Shown in pieces: positions 54,965-64,000 of a stretch of DNA of 64,000 nt. This stretch comes from Actinoplanes sandaracinus (GTDB lineage Bacteria > Actinomycetota > Actinomycetes > Mycobacteriales > Micromonosporaceae). The notes beneath the pieces are model-generated. The model searched no databases and had not been told where the DNA came from. It saw nothing but the letters and a program-made list of their open reading frames with translations. The first letter of the stretch is position 1. The number at the start of each line of letters is the position of its first letter. A program made the position numbers and the translations under genes. The DNA lies in the NCBI RefSeq assembly GCF_030009775.1, contig NZ_JASCTH010000002.1:62001-126000 (forward strand). Reading direction: 5' to 3'.

Positions 54965-56163
54965 CAGGCTCCTTCAGCCACAGTCGTGATCATCCGCTGC
55001 GCCTCGACACGCGCCCAGGCCTCGGCGGCAAGCACGTCCTCGACGGTACCCGGCTCCGCGAAATCCGGGGCCGCGGCGAGGACTTGTTCCAGCGTGTCGA
55101 CGATGCCCAGGAACGGTAGCCGACCCGAGACGAAAGCGGCCACACACTCCTCGTTCGCCGCGTTGTAGACGGCCGGCAGACAGCGCCCGGCCCGGCCCGC
55201 CTCCTTGGCCAGCCGGACGGCCGGGAACGCCTCTTCGTCGAGCGGGCGCAACTCCCAGTTGTGCGCGGCCGTCCAGTCGACGGCGGCGGCCGCCCGCGGG
55301 ACCCGATCCGGCCAGGCCAGAGCGAGCGCGATCGGCAGCCGCATGTCGGGCGGGCTGGCCTGAGCGAGGGTCGACCCGTCGGTGAACTCGACCAGCGAGT
55401 GCAGCACCGACTGAGGATGGACCATCACCTCGATGTCGTCGTACGGCACGCCGAACAGCTCGTGCGCCTCGATCACCTCGAGCGCCTTGTTCACCATGGT
55501 GGCCGAGTTGATCGTCACGACCGGGCCCATGTCCCAGGTCGGGTGCTTGAGGGCCTCCTCCGGGGTGACGTTCGACAGCTCCTCGCGCCGCCGCCCGCGG
55601 AACGCCCCGCCGCTCGCGGTGAGGACGAGCCGCCGCACCTCGGCCGCCGAGCCGCCGCGCAGGCACTGGGCCAGCGCCGAGTGCTCCGAGTCGACCGGGA
55701 CGATCTGCCCCTGCTTGGCGATCCGCCGGACCAGCGGGCCGCCGGCGACCAGCGACTCCTTGTTGGCGAGGGCGAGGATCCGGCCTTCCTGGAGGGCCGC
55801 GAGGGTGGGCGCCAGCCCGAGGCTGCCGACCACGCCGTTCAGCACGACGTCACACGGCCACCTGGCCAGTTCGGTCATCGCTTCCGGCCCGGCCACGATC
55901 TTGGGAAGCTTGAAGTCGCCGGTGGCCCAGCCGCGCTTCTGCGCCTCGGCGTAGAAGGCGAGTTGCAGGTCCTGGGTGACCGAGGCGCGGGCCACCCCGA
56001 CCACCTCGACGCCCAGTTCGAGGGCCTGCGCGGCGAGCAGACCGACGTTGCCGCCGCCGGCGCCCAGGGCCACCACCCGGAACCGGTCCGGGTTGCGCCG
56101 GACTATGTCGATGGCCTGGGTGCCGATGGACCCGGTGGAGCCGAGCAGTACGAGGTCACGCAT
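54964..56163 (-). CDS. dxr: 1-deoxy-D-xylulose 5-phosphate reductoisomerase
   Basis: A 399-residue NADPH-dependent enzyme, first committed step of the MEP pathway. The ATG at 56163 has GGGAAG 9 nt upstream and opens with [21 protein letters not shown], the cofactor loop. Metal-binding D and E occur in [13 protein letters not shown], and substrate contacts are in [10 protein letters not shown] and KHPTWDMG...[25 protein letters not shown] overlap with the protease gene shows translational coupling. Confidence 0.96.
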   Translation of the reverse strand: MRDLVLLGSTGSIGTQAIDIVRRNPDRFRVVALGAGGGNVGLLAAQALELGVEVVGVARASVTQDLQLAFYAEAQKRGWATGDFKLPKIVAGPEAMTELARWPCDVVLNGVVGSLGLAPTLAALQEGRILALANKESLVAGGPLVRRIAKQGQIVPVDSEHSALAQCLRGGSAAEVRRLVLTASGGAFRGRRREELSNVTPEEALKHPTWDMGPVVTINSATMVNKALEVIEAHELFGVPYDDIEVMVHPQSVLHSLVEFTDGSTLAQASPPDMRLPIALALAWPDRVPRAAAAVDWTAAHNWELRPLDEEAFPAVRLAKEAGRAGRCLPAVYNAANEECVAAFVSGRLPFLGIVDTLEQVLAAAPDFAEPGTVEDVLAAEAWARVEAQRMITTVAEGA

Positions 56164-56288
56164 AACGCTCATCTTCCCGGACGGCGGTTCGCGCCGGCGC
56201 CCGCCCCACGGTCTCACGGCCGCGGCGGCGATCCATCGATCTCCATGACGATCGACGTCAGGAACGTCCGATTGGGTAAGGCAACGAC

Positions 56289-57125
56289 ATGCTGCGAGCG
56301 CGCCAGGCACTGACAACACTGTTCCGGCCGCTGCGTGGGCGAGACGTCGCGCTGCACGCCGCCGCGATCACCTTCTACAGCGGCATCGCGGTGATCCCGG
56401 TGGCGCTGCTGGCGGTGTGGCTGACCGGGCTGGTGGTGGGCGCGGAGCGGGTACACCGCCTGACCGGCCGGACCATCGGCGCGCTGCCGGACGAGATCGG
56501 GGCGTCGCACGCGCTCGCCGCGCTCATCGACGCCGGACTGGCGCTGACGCCGATGTTCGCGCTCGCCAGCCTGCTGCCGGCCACCCTGTACGGCGAGGGC
56601 CTGCGCCGGGCCTTCGCCTCGCTCTCCCGCCCCGGCGAGCGGCTGGTCGGCTGGCGCGGCCGGCTGCTGTGGCTGCCCCTGCTGGCCGCCGCCCCGGCCC
56701 TGCTGCTGTCGCTGCTGCTGGCGCTGCCCACCACGAGCCGCCTGTGGCTGCGCGGCGGCTGGTGGTCGGTGCTGGGGGTGGTGCTGTCGTTCCTGGCGGT
56801 CTGGCTGGTGCTGACCCCGGTGGTGATCTGGGTGTTCCGGTACGTCGCGCCGGGCCGTCCGCCGTGGCTCACCACCACCCTGATCGGTTCGTTCACCGCG
56901 GCCAACCTGTCCGGGTTCCTGCACGGGGCGGTGCTGTTCACCTCGCTGCCGCTGGACCTCGGGGTGCCGTTCGGCGGCCTGACCGAGGTCGGCGCGGTGG
57001 TGGCGATCGGCCTCTGGCTGTACCTCTTCCACGTGGTGCTGCTCACCGGTTTCGCGGCGACCCGCACCGCCGGGTCGCTTCTGTCGGACGATCCGGCGAG
57101 TTCACCGAGCGCGACCCCGAGGTAA
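56289..57125 (+). CDS. YihY/BrkB-family membrane protein
   Basis: A 278-residue integral membrane protein of the YihY (UPF0761) family. [23 protein letters not shown] is the conserved first helix. Six helices are expected in total, ending in [19 protein letters not shown]. The family was once called ribonuclease BN by mistake; a transport role is suspected but unproved. It is divergent from dxr with 125 bp between starts, and 11 bp separate it from the flavoprotein gene, so the two are likely co-transcribed. Confidence 0.85.
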   Translation: MLRARQALTTLFRPLRGRDVALHAAAITFYSGIAVIPVALLAVWLTGLVVGAERVHRLTGRTIGALPDEIGASHALAALIDAGLALTPMFALASLLPATLYGEGLRRAFASLSRPGERLVGWRGRLLWLPLLAAAPALLLSLLLALPTTSRLWLRGGWWSVLGVVLSFLAVWLVLTPVVIWVFRYVAPGRPPWLTTTLIGSFTAANLSGFLHGAVLFTSLPLDLGVPFGGLTEVGAVVAIGLWLYLFHVVLLTGFAATRTAGSLLSDDPASSPSATPR

Positions 57126-57136
57126 CCTCGCGAACC

Positions 57137-58690
57137 ATGACCCCCATTCCGGACAGCGCCGACGTGGTGATCATCGGAGCCGGCCACAACGCTCTCGTCT
57201 CCGCGATCCTGCTCGCCCGCGCCGGGCTCGACGTCGTCGTGCTCGAGGCGGCCGGCGTGCTCGGCGGCGCCACCCGCACCGAGCACCCGTTCCCCCGGGT
57301 GCCCGGCCTCGGCCAGTCGACCGGCTCCTACCTGCTCGGCCTGATGCCGCCGGAGCTGCTGCGGACGCTCGACGTCGACATCCCGGTGCTGCGGCGCGAC
57401 CCGCACTACTTCCTGCCCGGCGCCGGGGCCGGTTCGCCGTACCTCCTCTTCGGCAGCGACGCCCAGGCGAACCGGGCGCAGCTCACCGACCGCGACGCGG
57501 CCGCCGACGAAGCCCTGGCCGTCGAGATCGGCGCGCTCCGCGCCGACCTCGCGCCCGCCTGGCTGGAGGAGCCGGCGCCGGTGGAGGAGATCGCCGAGCG
57601 GCACATCCGGCCGCAGCTGCAGAGCACCTTCCTCGATCTGGTGCGCGGATCGGTCGCCGACTATCTGGCCCGGTTCGGGTTCGCCAGCGAGCTGCTGGTC
57701 GCGATGTACGCGGTCACCGACGGCCTGTCCGGGCTGAACGCCGGGCCGGACGACCCCGGCACCGGGCACAACTTCCTGGTGCACAACATGTGCCGGCTGC
57801 CCGGCTCGGACGGGACGTGGCTGATCGCCGAAGGCGGGATGGGCACGGTGTCACGGGTCTTCGCGGACGCCGCCCGGGCCGCGGGAGCCCGCCTCTTCAC
57901 GGATGCCCGGGTGACCGCGGTGACCGTGGACGGCGGCGCGGCCAGTGGCGTGGTGCTGGCCGACGGGCGATCGGTCTCCGCCCGGGTCGTTCTCGGCGGC
58001 TGTGACCCGTACCAGCTGATGGGTCTCGTTCCGGAAGGTTCTCTGCCCTCGGCGCTCACCGAGCGGATGGCCGCGGTCAAGCGGACCGGAACCACCCTCA
58101 AGGTCAATCTCGCGCTGCGTGACCTGCCGCGGTTCGCCTGCCTGCCCGACGGCGCGCCGTCGCCGAACGGGTCGACCGTCCACCTGCTGCCGGGCGAGGC
58201 CTCGCCGATGACGAACCTGCGGCGGATGTGGGCCGACGTGCGGGCCGGCGTCCTGCCGGACGAGCCGACCATCGAGTGGTACCTGCACACCACCGTCGAT
58301 CCGTCGCTGCGCGACGAGGCCGGACACCATTCCTCGGCGCTCTTCGTGCAATCGGTGCCCTTCGAGCCGACGGGCTCGTCGTGGGATCAGGAGCTTCCGG
58401 GGTACGTGGACAGGCTGCTCGCGCTCTGCGACCGGTATGCGCCCGGCACCTCGGACCTGGTCGCCGACGTGTTCCCGCTCACCCCACCGGGGATCGAGAA
58501 GCACTTCGGGATCACCGGCGGGCACATCCACCACGTCGACAACACGGTGGCGTTCGACCAGCGGATGCCGTACTCCACCGGGCTGGACGGGCTGTACCAC
58601 GGCTCGGCCGGGGCGCACCCGGCCGGCAGCGTGATCGGCGCGGCGGGCCACAACGCGGCCCGCCGCATCCTGCGCGATCTCGCTCTTTAA
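57137..58690 (+). CDS. FAD-dependent oxidoreductase, phytoene-desaturase-like
   Basis: A 517-residue flavoprotein of the CrtI/PYROXD2 group. The dinucleotide-binding motif VVIIGAGHNALVSAILLARAGLDVVVLEA is at the N terminus, then GGATRTEHPFPRVPG, and the FAD-binding C-terminal segment ends in TGLDGLYHGSAGAHPAGSVIGAAGHNAARRIL. Neighbours include no carotenoid genes, so carotenoid desaturation is not supported. The TAA stop shares a TTAA palindrome with the convergent MBL-Rieske gene. Confidence 0.86.
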   Translation: MTPIPDSADVVIIGAGHNALVSAILLARAGLDVVVLEAAGVLGGATRTEHPFPRVPGLGQSTGSYLLGLMPPELLRTLDVDIPVLRRDPHYFLPGAGAGSPYLLFGSDAQANRAQLTDRDAAADEALAVEIGALRADLAPAWLEEPAPVEEIAERHIRPQLQSTFLDLVRGSVADYLARFGFASELLVAMYAVTDGLSGLNAGPDDPGTGHNFLVHNMCRLPGSDGTWLIAEGGMGTVSRVFADAARAAGARLFTDARVTAVTVDGGAASGVVLADGRSVSARVVLGGCDPYQLMGLVPEGSLPSALTERMAAVKRTGTTLKVNLALRDLPRFACLPDGAPSPNGSTVHLLPGEASPMTNLRRMWADVRAGVLPDEPTIEWYLHTTVDPSLRDEAGHHSSALFVQSVPFEPTGSSWDQELPGYVDRLLALCDRYAPGTSDLVADVFPLTPPGIEKHFGITGGHIHHVDNTVAFDQRMPYSTGLDGLYHGSAGAHPAGSVIGAAGHNAARRILRDLAL

Positions 58691-60237
58691 GAGGACTTGC
58701 TGGCGCGGATCTTGTGGCCGACGCCGGTCAGGCAGCGGCCGCTCGGCAGGTCGAACTTCCAGCCGTGCAACTGGCAGGTCAGCACGTTGCCCTCGACGAT
58801 GCCGAACCGGGACAGGTCGGCTTTCAGGTGGGGGCAACGTCGCTGCACCGTCCAGTCGCCGAACTGGATGTCCTCGGCGTCGACGGACTTCTCGTGCTCG
58901 TCGTACCAGCCCTCGGCGTACTGCAGGCGCTCCTCGGAAAGGCACTTGAAGAACGCGTAGACGAACTCGTTGTACTGCCCGATCCGGGCCGCGGAGAAGC
59001 GGCAGGACAGGAACAGCGAGTTCACCCAGTCTCCCTCGTCGATGAAGATGAGGTGTTCGATCAGCTCGCGCTGCATCTTGAAGCGGTAGCGGACCTTCTC
59101 GTCGGCGTACGGCCGGACCTGCTTGCCCGGGAAGTCCACGACGATCGACTCGATCTCGCCGCCGTCGTAGGAGACCAGGTCGAACCGGACCGGGCCACCG
59201 ACGCCCTTGGCCAGGTAGATCGACTCCTCGAGCAGCGGCTCGATGCGCTTCTTCAGCTCGCCCAGGACGTCGATCTCCGGGTGCCGCCAGGACGCCTTCT
59301 CCGCCTCCAGGGCGGGGCGCTTACGCTCCCGCATCTCCTCCAGGTGGGCGACCTTGTTCGCGAAGAACTCCTCGACCGGCACCGGGTGCTCGGTCGTCGC
59401 CGTCGCGCCGCCGTCGGTGAGCTCGGTCACGCTGCCCGGAAGCAGCACGATGCCGTTGGTGCCGCCGACCTTCGCGTACTCGGAGAGGAACACCGACTGG
59501 TCGGGGAAGATGTTGCCCTCGTCGCCGTGGATGTCGTTGAACTGCCACAGCTCGTCGTCGAGGAAACACGGCGGGCCGGCGATCGGGAAGACGTGGTCGG
59601 CCTTCAGGTCGTCGATGTAACGCCAGGTGCGGTCGAACTGCCGGTCCCGCTTCTGCTTGCCGAACGCCGTCTTCGCGTTCTCCGGCAGCTCGTAGACCAT
59701 CGGGTACCAGATGGCGCCGGAGAACTGCAGCATGTGCGCGTGCACGTGGCCCAGCTCGTTGAACCGGGTCAGGTCGGCGGGGCGAGCGTCGTTCTGGTTC
59801 AGCACGCGGATGCCGTCGTACTCCACCCAGAGTGACGAGTCACCGATCGGACCGTCGGTCGGGCTGATCAACGCCTGGATCATCACCTTCAGGCCGCCGT
59901 CGAGCTCGTGCACCTCGTCCGACTTCGTCCGTAGGAAGCTGGTGAAACCCAGATCACGAAGCTCGTCCTCGAGCTGGCTGGTCGGGTACTCCGGCAGCAG
60001 GACGGTCGCCTTCTTGCTGATGAACCGCTTGAGGTGCTCCGCGTCGAAGTGGTCCCGGTGCAGGTGGGAGACGTACAGGTAGTCGACGTCGCCCAGGGTC
60101 TCCCAGTCGAGCAGGGAGTTGTCCGGGAATGGGAACCACGAGGCGAAATACGCCGGATTCACCCACGGATCGCACAGAATGCTGCCGGCAGCGGTGTCGA
60201 TCCGCATGCTCGCATGGCCGGTGCCCGTGATCCGCAC
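58687..60237 (-). CDS. MBL-fold hydrolase fused to Rieske domain
   Basis: A 516-residue protein. The GTG at 60237 with GAGGAG 6 nt upstream is preferred over ATG at 60258, giving MRITGTGHASMRIDTAAGSILCDPW. The metallo-beta-lactamase domain is UlaG/NAPE-PLD-like, with HLHRDH at 58-63, and occupies about 1-270. A middle region (about 300-450) is unassigned. The C-terminal Rieske [2Fe-2S] centre uses C468/H470 (CPH) and C488/H491 (CQLHGW). The vertebrate CMP-Neu5Ac hydroxylase has the same two domains in opposite order. The substrate is unknown. Confidence 0.85.
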   Translation of the reverse strand: MRITGTGHASMRIDTAAGSILCDPWVNPAYFASWFPFPDNSLLDWETLGDVDYLYVSHLHRDHFDAEHLKRFISKKATVLLPEYPTSQLEDELRDLGFTSFLRTKSDEVHELDGGLKVMIQALISPTDGPIGDSSLWVEYDGIRVLNQNDARPADLTRFNELGHVHAHMLQFSGAIWYPMVYELPENAKTAFGKQKRDRQFDRTWRYIDDLKADHVFPIAGPPCFLDDELWQFNDIHGDEGNIFPDQSVFLSEYAKVGGTNGIVLLPGSVTELTDGGATATTEHPVPVEEFFANKVAHLEEMRERKRPALEAEKASWRHPEIDVLGELKKRIEPLLEESIYLAKGVGGPVRFDLVSYDGGEIESIVVDFPGKQVRPYADEKVRYRFKMQRELIEHLIFIDEGDWVNSLFLSCRFSAARIGQYNEFVYAFFKCLSEERLQYAEGWYDEHEKSVDAEDIQFGDWTVQRRCPHLKADLSRFGIVEGNVLTCQLHGWKFDLPSGRCLTGVGHKIRASKSS

Positions 60238-60259
60238 TAGTCGCTCCTCTGCTTGCATC

Positions 60260-60395
60260 TTGCTTCTGCTTCCGCGGCGTGGGGACCGCCGCCTTGCTTC
60301 TGTCTCCGCGGCATGGTCACCGCCGTCTTGCGTCTGTCTCCGCGGCGCGGGGGCCGCCATCGTGCGTCTGTTCCCGCGGCGTTGTGACCGCATCG
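60260..60395. repeat. 34-bp repeats in divergent promoter region
   Basis: Four degenerate units begin at 60260, 60294, 60328 and 60362. Each holds a CTG-x-(T/C)-(T/C)-CCGCGGCG-like core followed by GACCGCC or similar. They lie between the divergent MBL-Rieske and DUF2631 genes and could be an operator array or a slipped repeat. Confidence 0.8.
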
Positions 60396-60488
60396 AAAGT
60401 ACAGCCGGGTTGCCGGGTTCCGCCCGCCGACCCCGTGACACACTGTTTTCCGATTCGGATGTCACTACCGACGAGGAGGGGAGCGACC

Positions 60489-60725
60489 GTGGCTGCGGAC
60501 GAACACCACGAGGTCTACGCGCCCGACCAGCTCAAGCCGGGTAACCGCAAGCGGGCTCAGCGCGGCGCGATCATCTCGGCCGCGATCATGCTGCTCTTTC
60601 TCTGGGGCAACCAGCAGGGCAACACCGAGAAGGTCTGGCTCGTCCTGATCGCGGTCGGCCTGATCGCCGTCCTGATCGGCGACGCGGTGCTGCGGCGCAG
60701 CGGCCTGCGACCCAACGACCAGTAA
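60489..60725 (+). CDS. DUF2631 small membrane protein
   Basis: A 78-residue protein with GTG start and a strong GAGGAGGGG site. EEH-like VAADEHHEVYAPDQLKPGNRKRAQRGA is followed by two helices (about 27-45 and 48-68) and a basic end LRRSGLRPNDQ. It fits the actinobacterial DUF2631 family encoded near dxr and cdsA; its function is unknown. It ends at a classical terminator. Confidence 0.78.
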   Translation: MAADEHHEVYAPDQLKPGNRKRAQRGAIISAAIMLLFLWGNQQGNTEKVWLVLIAVGLIAVLIGDAVLRRSGLRPNDQ

Positions 60726-60741
60726 GCTCCCGGACACGAAA

Positions 60742-60767
60742 GAGGGGGCCGGTGGCCCCCTCTTTCT
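60742..60767 (+). terminator. Rho-independent terminator of DUF2631 gene
   Basis: A 9-bp stem (GAGGGGGCC / GGCCCCCTC) with a 3-nt loop is followed by TTTCT, 16 bp past the stop. It is directly joined to a 29-bp repeat. Confidence 0.8.
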
Positions 60768-60820
60768 CGTCACCGGTCAGCGGCGCCGCAGTTTCTCGTC
60801 ACCGGTCAGCGGCGCCGCAG
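60763..60820. repeat. 29-bp direct repeat at DivIVA-gene stop
   Basis: Two perfect copies (60763-60791 and 60792-60820). The second holds the last codons and TGA (60806-60808) of the DivIVA-domain gene; the first repeats the same end, including CTG-CGG-CGC-CGC-TGA, downstream of the real stop. Confidence 0.92.
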
Positions 60821-62098
60821 CAGGATGTCCTTCACCTCACGCAGCGCGGCATCGACCTCGGCCTCGAAGTAGCCGTTCGGCACCAGACCGAACTGGAGCA
60901 TGTCGAGGTCGTTCTCGTTCACCGGCATCGGGCCGCGGCCCGTCATCGCCTGGAGAATGCCCTCGAACAGCCGGTCCACCTGCATCGGGTCATAGCCGCT
61001 GCCGAACCGGCGCGGCTGGAACGTCCGCCGCAACTGGTCGACCCGGTAGAGTTCGCCACCCGGCTCGCCCAGCGGAGGGCCGAGCTGGGGCTGCTGCGGG
61101 CCGTAACCGCCGCCGTAGGGCGGGCCGCTCATCGGCGCACCCGGCATCGGCGAACCGGGCGCCGCCATCGGGGAACCCGGCATCGGAGCGCTCGGCATCT
61201 GCTGCTGGCCGTAACCGCCACGCGGGTCGCGGTCGGGCATCCGGATCTCGGCCGTCATGTCGGCCTTGCCGTGCCGGCCCGGCTCGAAACCGTCGAATCC
61301 GCCCTGGTCATAGCCACCCTGGCCATAACCGCCCTGGTCGTAACCGGGCGGCGGGCCGGGACGCTGCGGCGGCTGTTGCGGCTGCTGCTGTTGCTGGCCG
61401 TAGCCGGTGGGCTCGTCGTAACGCCCGTACGGATCCGGGCCGGGCGGGAGCTGCTGCTGACGCTGCGGCGCCTGCGGGGGCATCTGGGGCGGCATCATCC
61501 GGTCGTCACGAACCGGGGCGGGGAGCCTCTCGGTCGGCGGCGATGCCATCCGGGCCGCCGGGTTCATCCCCTGGCCACCCATCCCACCGGGCATGCCCTG
61601 CCCGCCCTGCCCCGGGAAGCCCTGCGGCTGGCCCGGGTAGCCCTGCGACTGCGGAAGCTGCCCCTGCATGCCGCCCTGGCCACCGGGCCCGACACCGGCG
61701 CCAGCCGGCCCGCGGTCGAAGCCACCCCGGTCGAAACCCTGACCGGGGCCGGGGCCCATCGACGGTGGGCCGGAGACCGGGCCGGGGCCGGAGTGCGAGC
61801 CGGCGGTGAGACCACTGCGCATCGAGTCGCGCATCGAGTCGGCGGGGCGGCCGCCCCGCTCCTCGAACTCGGCCAGCTGGCGCTCGACCCGGTCGAGGTG
61901 CAGGTCCACCTGCCACTCGTCATAGCCGCCGAAACGCACCCGGAAGACGACGTCGTGCACTTCCTGCGCACCGACCGGCGGGCCGACCTGCTCGCCGGCC
62001 AGAGTCGCCTCGACCCGGTCCAGGAAAGCGTCGACCTCGTCGACCTTGTAGCCACGCCGCAGCGCACGCCTTCGGAAACGCTGCCCCTGACTCGTCAC
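60806..62098 (-). CDS. DivIVA-domain protein with low-complexity middle
   Basis: A 430-residue cytosolic protein. The GTG at 62098 with GGGAG 5 nt upstream is preferred. The N terminus has two DivIVA-type segments (FRRRALRRGYKVDEVDAFLDRV; VVFRVRFGGYDEWQVDLHLDRVERQL). The middle (about 100-330) is Gln/Gly/Pro/Met-rich with GGYDQGG and GQQQQQ blocks. The C terminus has a third DivIVA-like segment (FGSGYDPMQVDRLFEGIL and YFEAEVDAALREVKDIL). It differs from true Wag31, which lies elsewhere in actinobacteria. A polar or septal scaffold role is inferred. Confidence 0.85.
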   Translation of the reverse strand: MTSQGQRFRRRALRRGYKVDEVDAFLDRVEATLAGEQVGPPVGAQEVHDVVFRVRFGGYDEWQVDLHLDRVERQLAEFEERGGRPADSMRDSMRSGLTAGSHSGPGPVSGPPSMGPGPGQGFDRGGFDRGPAGAGVGPGGQGGMQGQLPQSQGYPGQPQGFPGQGGQGMPGGMGGQGMNPAARMASPPTERLPAPVRDDRMMPPQMPPQAPQRQQQLPPGPDPYGRYDEPTGYGQQQQQPQQPPQRPGPPPGYDQGGYGQGGYDQGGFDGFEPGRHGKADMTAEIRMPDRDPRGGYGQQQMPSAPMPGSPMAAPGSPMPGAPMSGPPYGGGYGPQQPQLGPPLGEPGGELYRVDQLRRTFQPRRFGSGYDPMQVDRLFEGILQAMTGRGPMPVNENDLDMLQFGLVPNGYFEAEVDAALREVKDILLRRR

Positions 62099-62135
62099 AA
62101 CGTCTCCCACTCCGCTCGCTGGGACCTACGCCCAG

Positions 62136-63314
62136 TCACTGTGCCACCTCCGCGTCGGCTGCGGCGCCCCCAGCGCTCGCTTCCGTCAGCTCACCCGCGG
62201 CCAACTGGCCGCACGCGCCGTCGATCTCCCGGCCCCGGGTGTCGCGAACCGTGGTCGACACGCCGGACTCTCGCAGCCGGCGGACGAACTCGCGCTCGAC
62301 CGGTTTGGGGCTCGCATCCCACTTGCTGCCCGGTGTCGGGTTGAGTGGGATGAGATTCACATGGGCCAGCTTGCCGTGCAGAAGGCGGCCCAGCAGGTCG
62401 GCACGCCAGGGCTGATCGTTTACGTCCCTGATCAGGGCGTACTCGATGGAGACCCGGCGGCCGGTCCGCGCCGCGTATTCGAACGCGGCATCGAGCACCT
62501 CGGCCACCTTCCAACGCTGGTTGACGGGCACAAGCTCATCGCGCAGATCATCATCGGGGGCGTGCAGTGACAGCGCAAGGGTCACCGAGAGCTGTTCGGC
62601 GATCAACCGGCGCATTGCGGGCACCAAACCCACCGTGGACACCGTGATGTGCCGTTGCGAGAGCCCGAGACCCTCCGGCGCCGGCGACGTCAGCCGCCGC
62701 ACCGCCTCGATCACCCGCGGGTAGTTGGCCAGCGGCTCGCCCATCCCCATGAAGACCACCCGGGACAGGCGCGGCGGCGAACCGGTGACCGCGCCGGACG
62801 CGGCCACCCCGGCCAGATAGACCACCTGGTCCACGATCTCCGCCACCGACAGGTTGCGGGTCAGGCCCTGCTGGCCGGTCGCGCAGAACGGGCACGCCAT
62901 GCCACACCCGGCCTGGCTGGAGACACAGGCGGTCACCCGGTCGGGGTAACCCATCAAAACGCTCTCGACGAGCGCGCCGTCGTGCAGCCGCCACAGTGTC
63001 TTGCGGGTCGCGCCGTCGTCGCACGCCTGCTCCCGGATCGGGGTCAGCAGCGTGGGCAGCAGGTCGGCGGTGAGCTTGTCCCGGGAGGCGGCCGGCAGGT
63101 CGGTCATCGCGGCGGCGTCCCGCACCAGGCGGCCGAAGTAGTGGGTGGACAGCTGCTTGGCCCGGAAGGCCGGCTCGCCGAGGCTCGCGACGGCGCTCTG
63201 GCGGCCGGCGAGGTCCAGGTCGGCGAGATGGCGCGGAGGCATGCTGGGACGGCGGCGTGTGCTGACCGCGTCGGGCTGATCGGGACTGATCGGGATGACC
63301 GGAAGAATCGTCAT
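62136..63314 (-). CDS. rlmN: 23S rRNA (A2503-C2)/tRNA (A37-C2) methyltransferase
   Basis: A 392-residue radical-SAM methyltransferase. The [4Fe-4S] cysteines are C137, C141 and C144 in [13 protein letters not shown], and the resolving cysteine is in [10 protein letters not shown] near the C terminus. [22 protein letters not shown] and [13 protein letters not shown] are family signatures. It is encoded directly after cdsA with 43 bp between. Confidence 0.96.
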   Translation of the reverse strand: MTILPVIPISPDQPDAVSTRRRPSMPPRHLADLDLAGRQSAVASLGEPAFRAKQLSTHYFGRLVRDAAAMTDLPAASRDKLTADLLPTLLTPIREQACDDGATRKTLWRLHDGALVESVLMGYPDRVTACVSSQAGCGMACPFCATGQQGLTRNLSVAEIVDQVVYLAGVAASGAVTGSPPRLSRVVFMGMGEPLANYPRVIEAVRRLTSPAPEGLGLSQRHITVSTVGLVPAMRRLIAEQLSVTLALSLHAPDDDLRDELVPVNQRWKVAEVLDAAFEYAARTGRRVSIEYALIRDVNDQPWRADLLGRLLHGKLAHVNLIPLNPTPGSKWDASPKPVEREFVRRLRESGVSTTVRDTRGREIDGACGQLAAGELTEASAGGAAADAEVAQ

Positions 63315-63357
63315 GGCGTCTCCAGTCTCCCACGTCCGCGGAGTCGGTCGCCCACAG

Positions 63358-64000
63358 CTAGCTCCGGGTGATGATCGAGAAGAGCAGGTACGCGGTCGGG
63401 ACGGCGAACAGGATCGAGTCCAGCCGGTCCATCAGGCCACCGTGCCCGGGCAGCAGGTTGCTCATGTCCTTGACCTTCAGGTCCCGCTTGAGCATCGACT
63501 CGGCCAGGTCTCCGACGACCGCCATCACCGAGATGACCGCGCCGAACAGCAGGCCCCAGTAGACCGGGACGTCCAGCAGGAAGAAGAGCAGGGCGCCGCT
63601 GCCGATCGCGGCGGCCGTCACCGAGCCGGCGAACCCCTCCCACGACTTCTTCGGGCTGATCTTCGGCGCCATCGGATGCTTGCCGAGGAAGACGCCGGAG
63701 GCATAGCCACCCGTGTCGGAGAGCACCACGGCGACCAGGGTGCAGATCACCATCAGGGGGCCGTCCTTCTCGTCCATCCGCACCAGCATCGCCGCGAAGC
63801 TCAGCAGGAAGGGGCCGTAGACGGCGATCAGCACGCTGGGGGTGAAATCGCGGCGCACGGCGGCGACCCCGTCGGCCAGGCGCCACAACGCGGACGCGCC
63901 GACCGTCACGAGCAGGCCCAGGACCAGGGCGTCGGCGCCCTCGAACCACGCCAGGCCGGTCATCAGGGCGCTGCCGGCGATCAGCGGGATCAGCGGCGGC
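63358..64000 (-). CDS. cdsA: Phosphatidate cytidylyltransferase, 5' end missing
   Basis: The reading frame runs through the window edge, so the start is beyond 64000; 213 residues are visible. This membrane enzyme makes CDP-diacylglycerol from phosphatidic acid and CTP. The signature [28 protein letters not shown] near the C terminus is complete, and [20 protein letters not shown] carries the catalytic aspartate. At least five helices are seen, beginning with [13 protein letters not shown] at the edge. Confidence 0.95.
   Translation of the reverse strand, partial: PPLIPLIAGSALMTGLAWFEGADALVLGLLVTVGASALWRLADGVAAVRRDFTPSVLIAVYGPFLLSFAAMLVRMDEKDGPLMVICTLVAVVLSDTGGYASGVFLGKHPMAPKISPKKSWEGFAGSVTAAAIGSGALLFFLLDVPVYWGLLFGAVISVMAVVGDLAESMLKRDLKVKDMSNLLPGHGGLMDRLDSILFAVPTAYLLFSIITRS

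Noticed and set aside
57137..58690. Carotenoid biosynthesis role for the CrtI-like flavoprotein
   Set aside because: No phytoene synthase, cyclase or prenyl transferase gene lies nearby; the nearby MEP genes ispG and dxr are general housekeeping.
60260..60395. 34-bp units considered as a CRISPR
   Set aside because: Repeats touch each other without unique spacers and are strongly diverged.

Overview
The window is chromosomal DNA from a high-GC actinobacterium, most likely of the Micromonosporaceae (Actinoplanes/Micromonospora type). This rests on the strong G/C third-position bias, frequent GTG starts, and two conserved actinobacterial gene blocks: rimP-nusA-ylxR-infB-DUF503-rbfA-nrnA-truB-ribF-rpsO-pnp, and cdsA-rlmN with dxr-rip-ispG-GNAT(DUF4081). 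There is no sign of phage, transposon, plasmid, CRISPR, tRNA or rRNA.

Region 1 (1-13.0 kb). A partial YbjN-like gene converges on a secreted streptogrisin-like protease. RNase J and dapA follow, then a DUF2752 membrane protein, a YcaQ-type DNA glycosylase, a GNAT enzyme, dapB, an M16 peptidase, pnp, rpsO and ribF. This is RNA decay, lysine/peptidoglycan precursor synthesis, ribosome and flavin housekeeping.

Region 2 (13.1-27.5 kb). A membrane hybrid histidine kinase and a single-receiver regulator sit between ribF and truB. The translation/transcription block follows: truB, a MATE exporter, a 29-residue ORF, nrnA, rbfA, DUF503, a TRM11-like methyltransferase, infB, ylxR, nusA and rimP.

Region 3 (27.5-35.7 kb). 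A lipoprotein and a ferritin-like protein are followed by a nucleotidyltransferase-like protein and map. Then come a STAS protein and a very large sensor that joins histidine kinase, receiver, PP2C phosphatase and anti-sigma-type ATPase domains, giving a likely partner-switching pair. Two PuuD-like hydrolases follow.

Region 4 (34.2-41.4 kb). Permease, glutamine-synthetase-like ligase, aldehyde dehydrogenase, SDR and the two PuuD-like hydrolases form a probable gamma-glutamylation route for an amine or amino alcohol. Upstream lie a long hairpin and a small transcription unit with a possible non-standard start codon.

Region 5 (41.4-52.5 kb). This is regulatory and transport accessory DNA: MerR, a NarL-type two-component pair, an ABC-2 exporter, TetR with a YhgE-type exporter and its unusual ATPase, an F420-type oxidoreductase, PadR and a GNAT enzyme. 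An extreme poly-C/poly-G tract lies at 45.75 kb.

Region 6 (52.5-64 kb). The MEP isoprenoid genes ispG and dxr flank the site-2 protease. Then come a YihY/BrkB membrane protein, a phytoene-desaturase-like flavoprotein, an MBL-Rieske fusion, DUF2631, a DivIVA-domain protein, rlmN and partial cdsA.

The most unusual feature is at the gene ends. At least five gene ends carry short tandem repeats (18, 20, 29, 47 and 47 bp units) that include the stop codon, and four of these lie between convergent genes. Two other convergent pairs have no spacer at all: their stop codons share a 4-bp palindrome (CTAG or TTAA).
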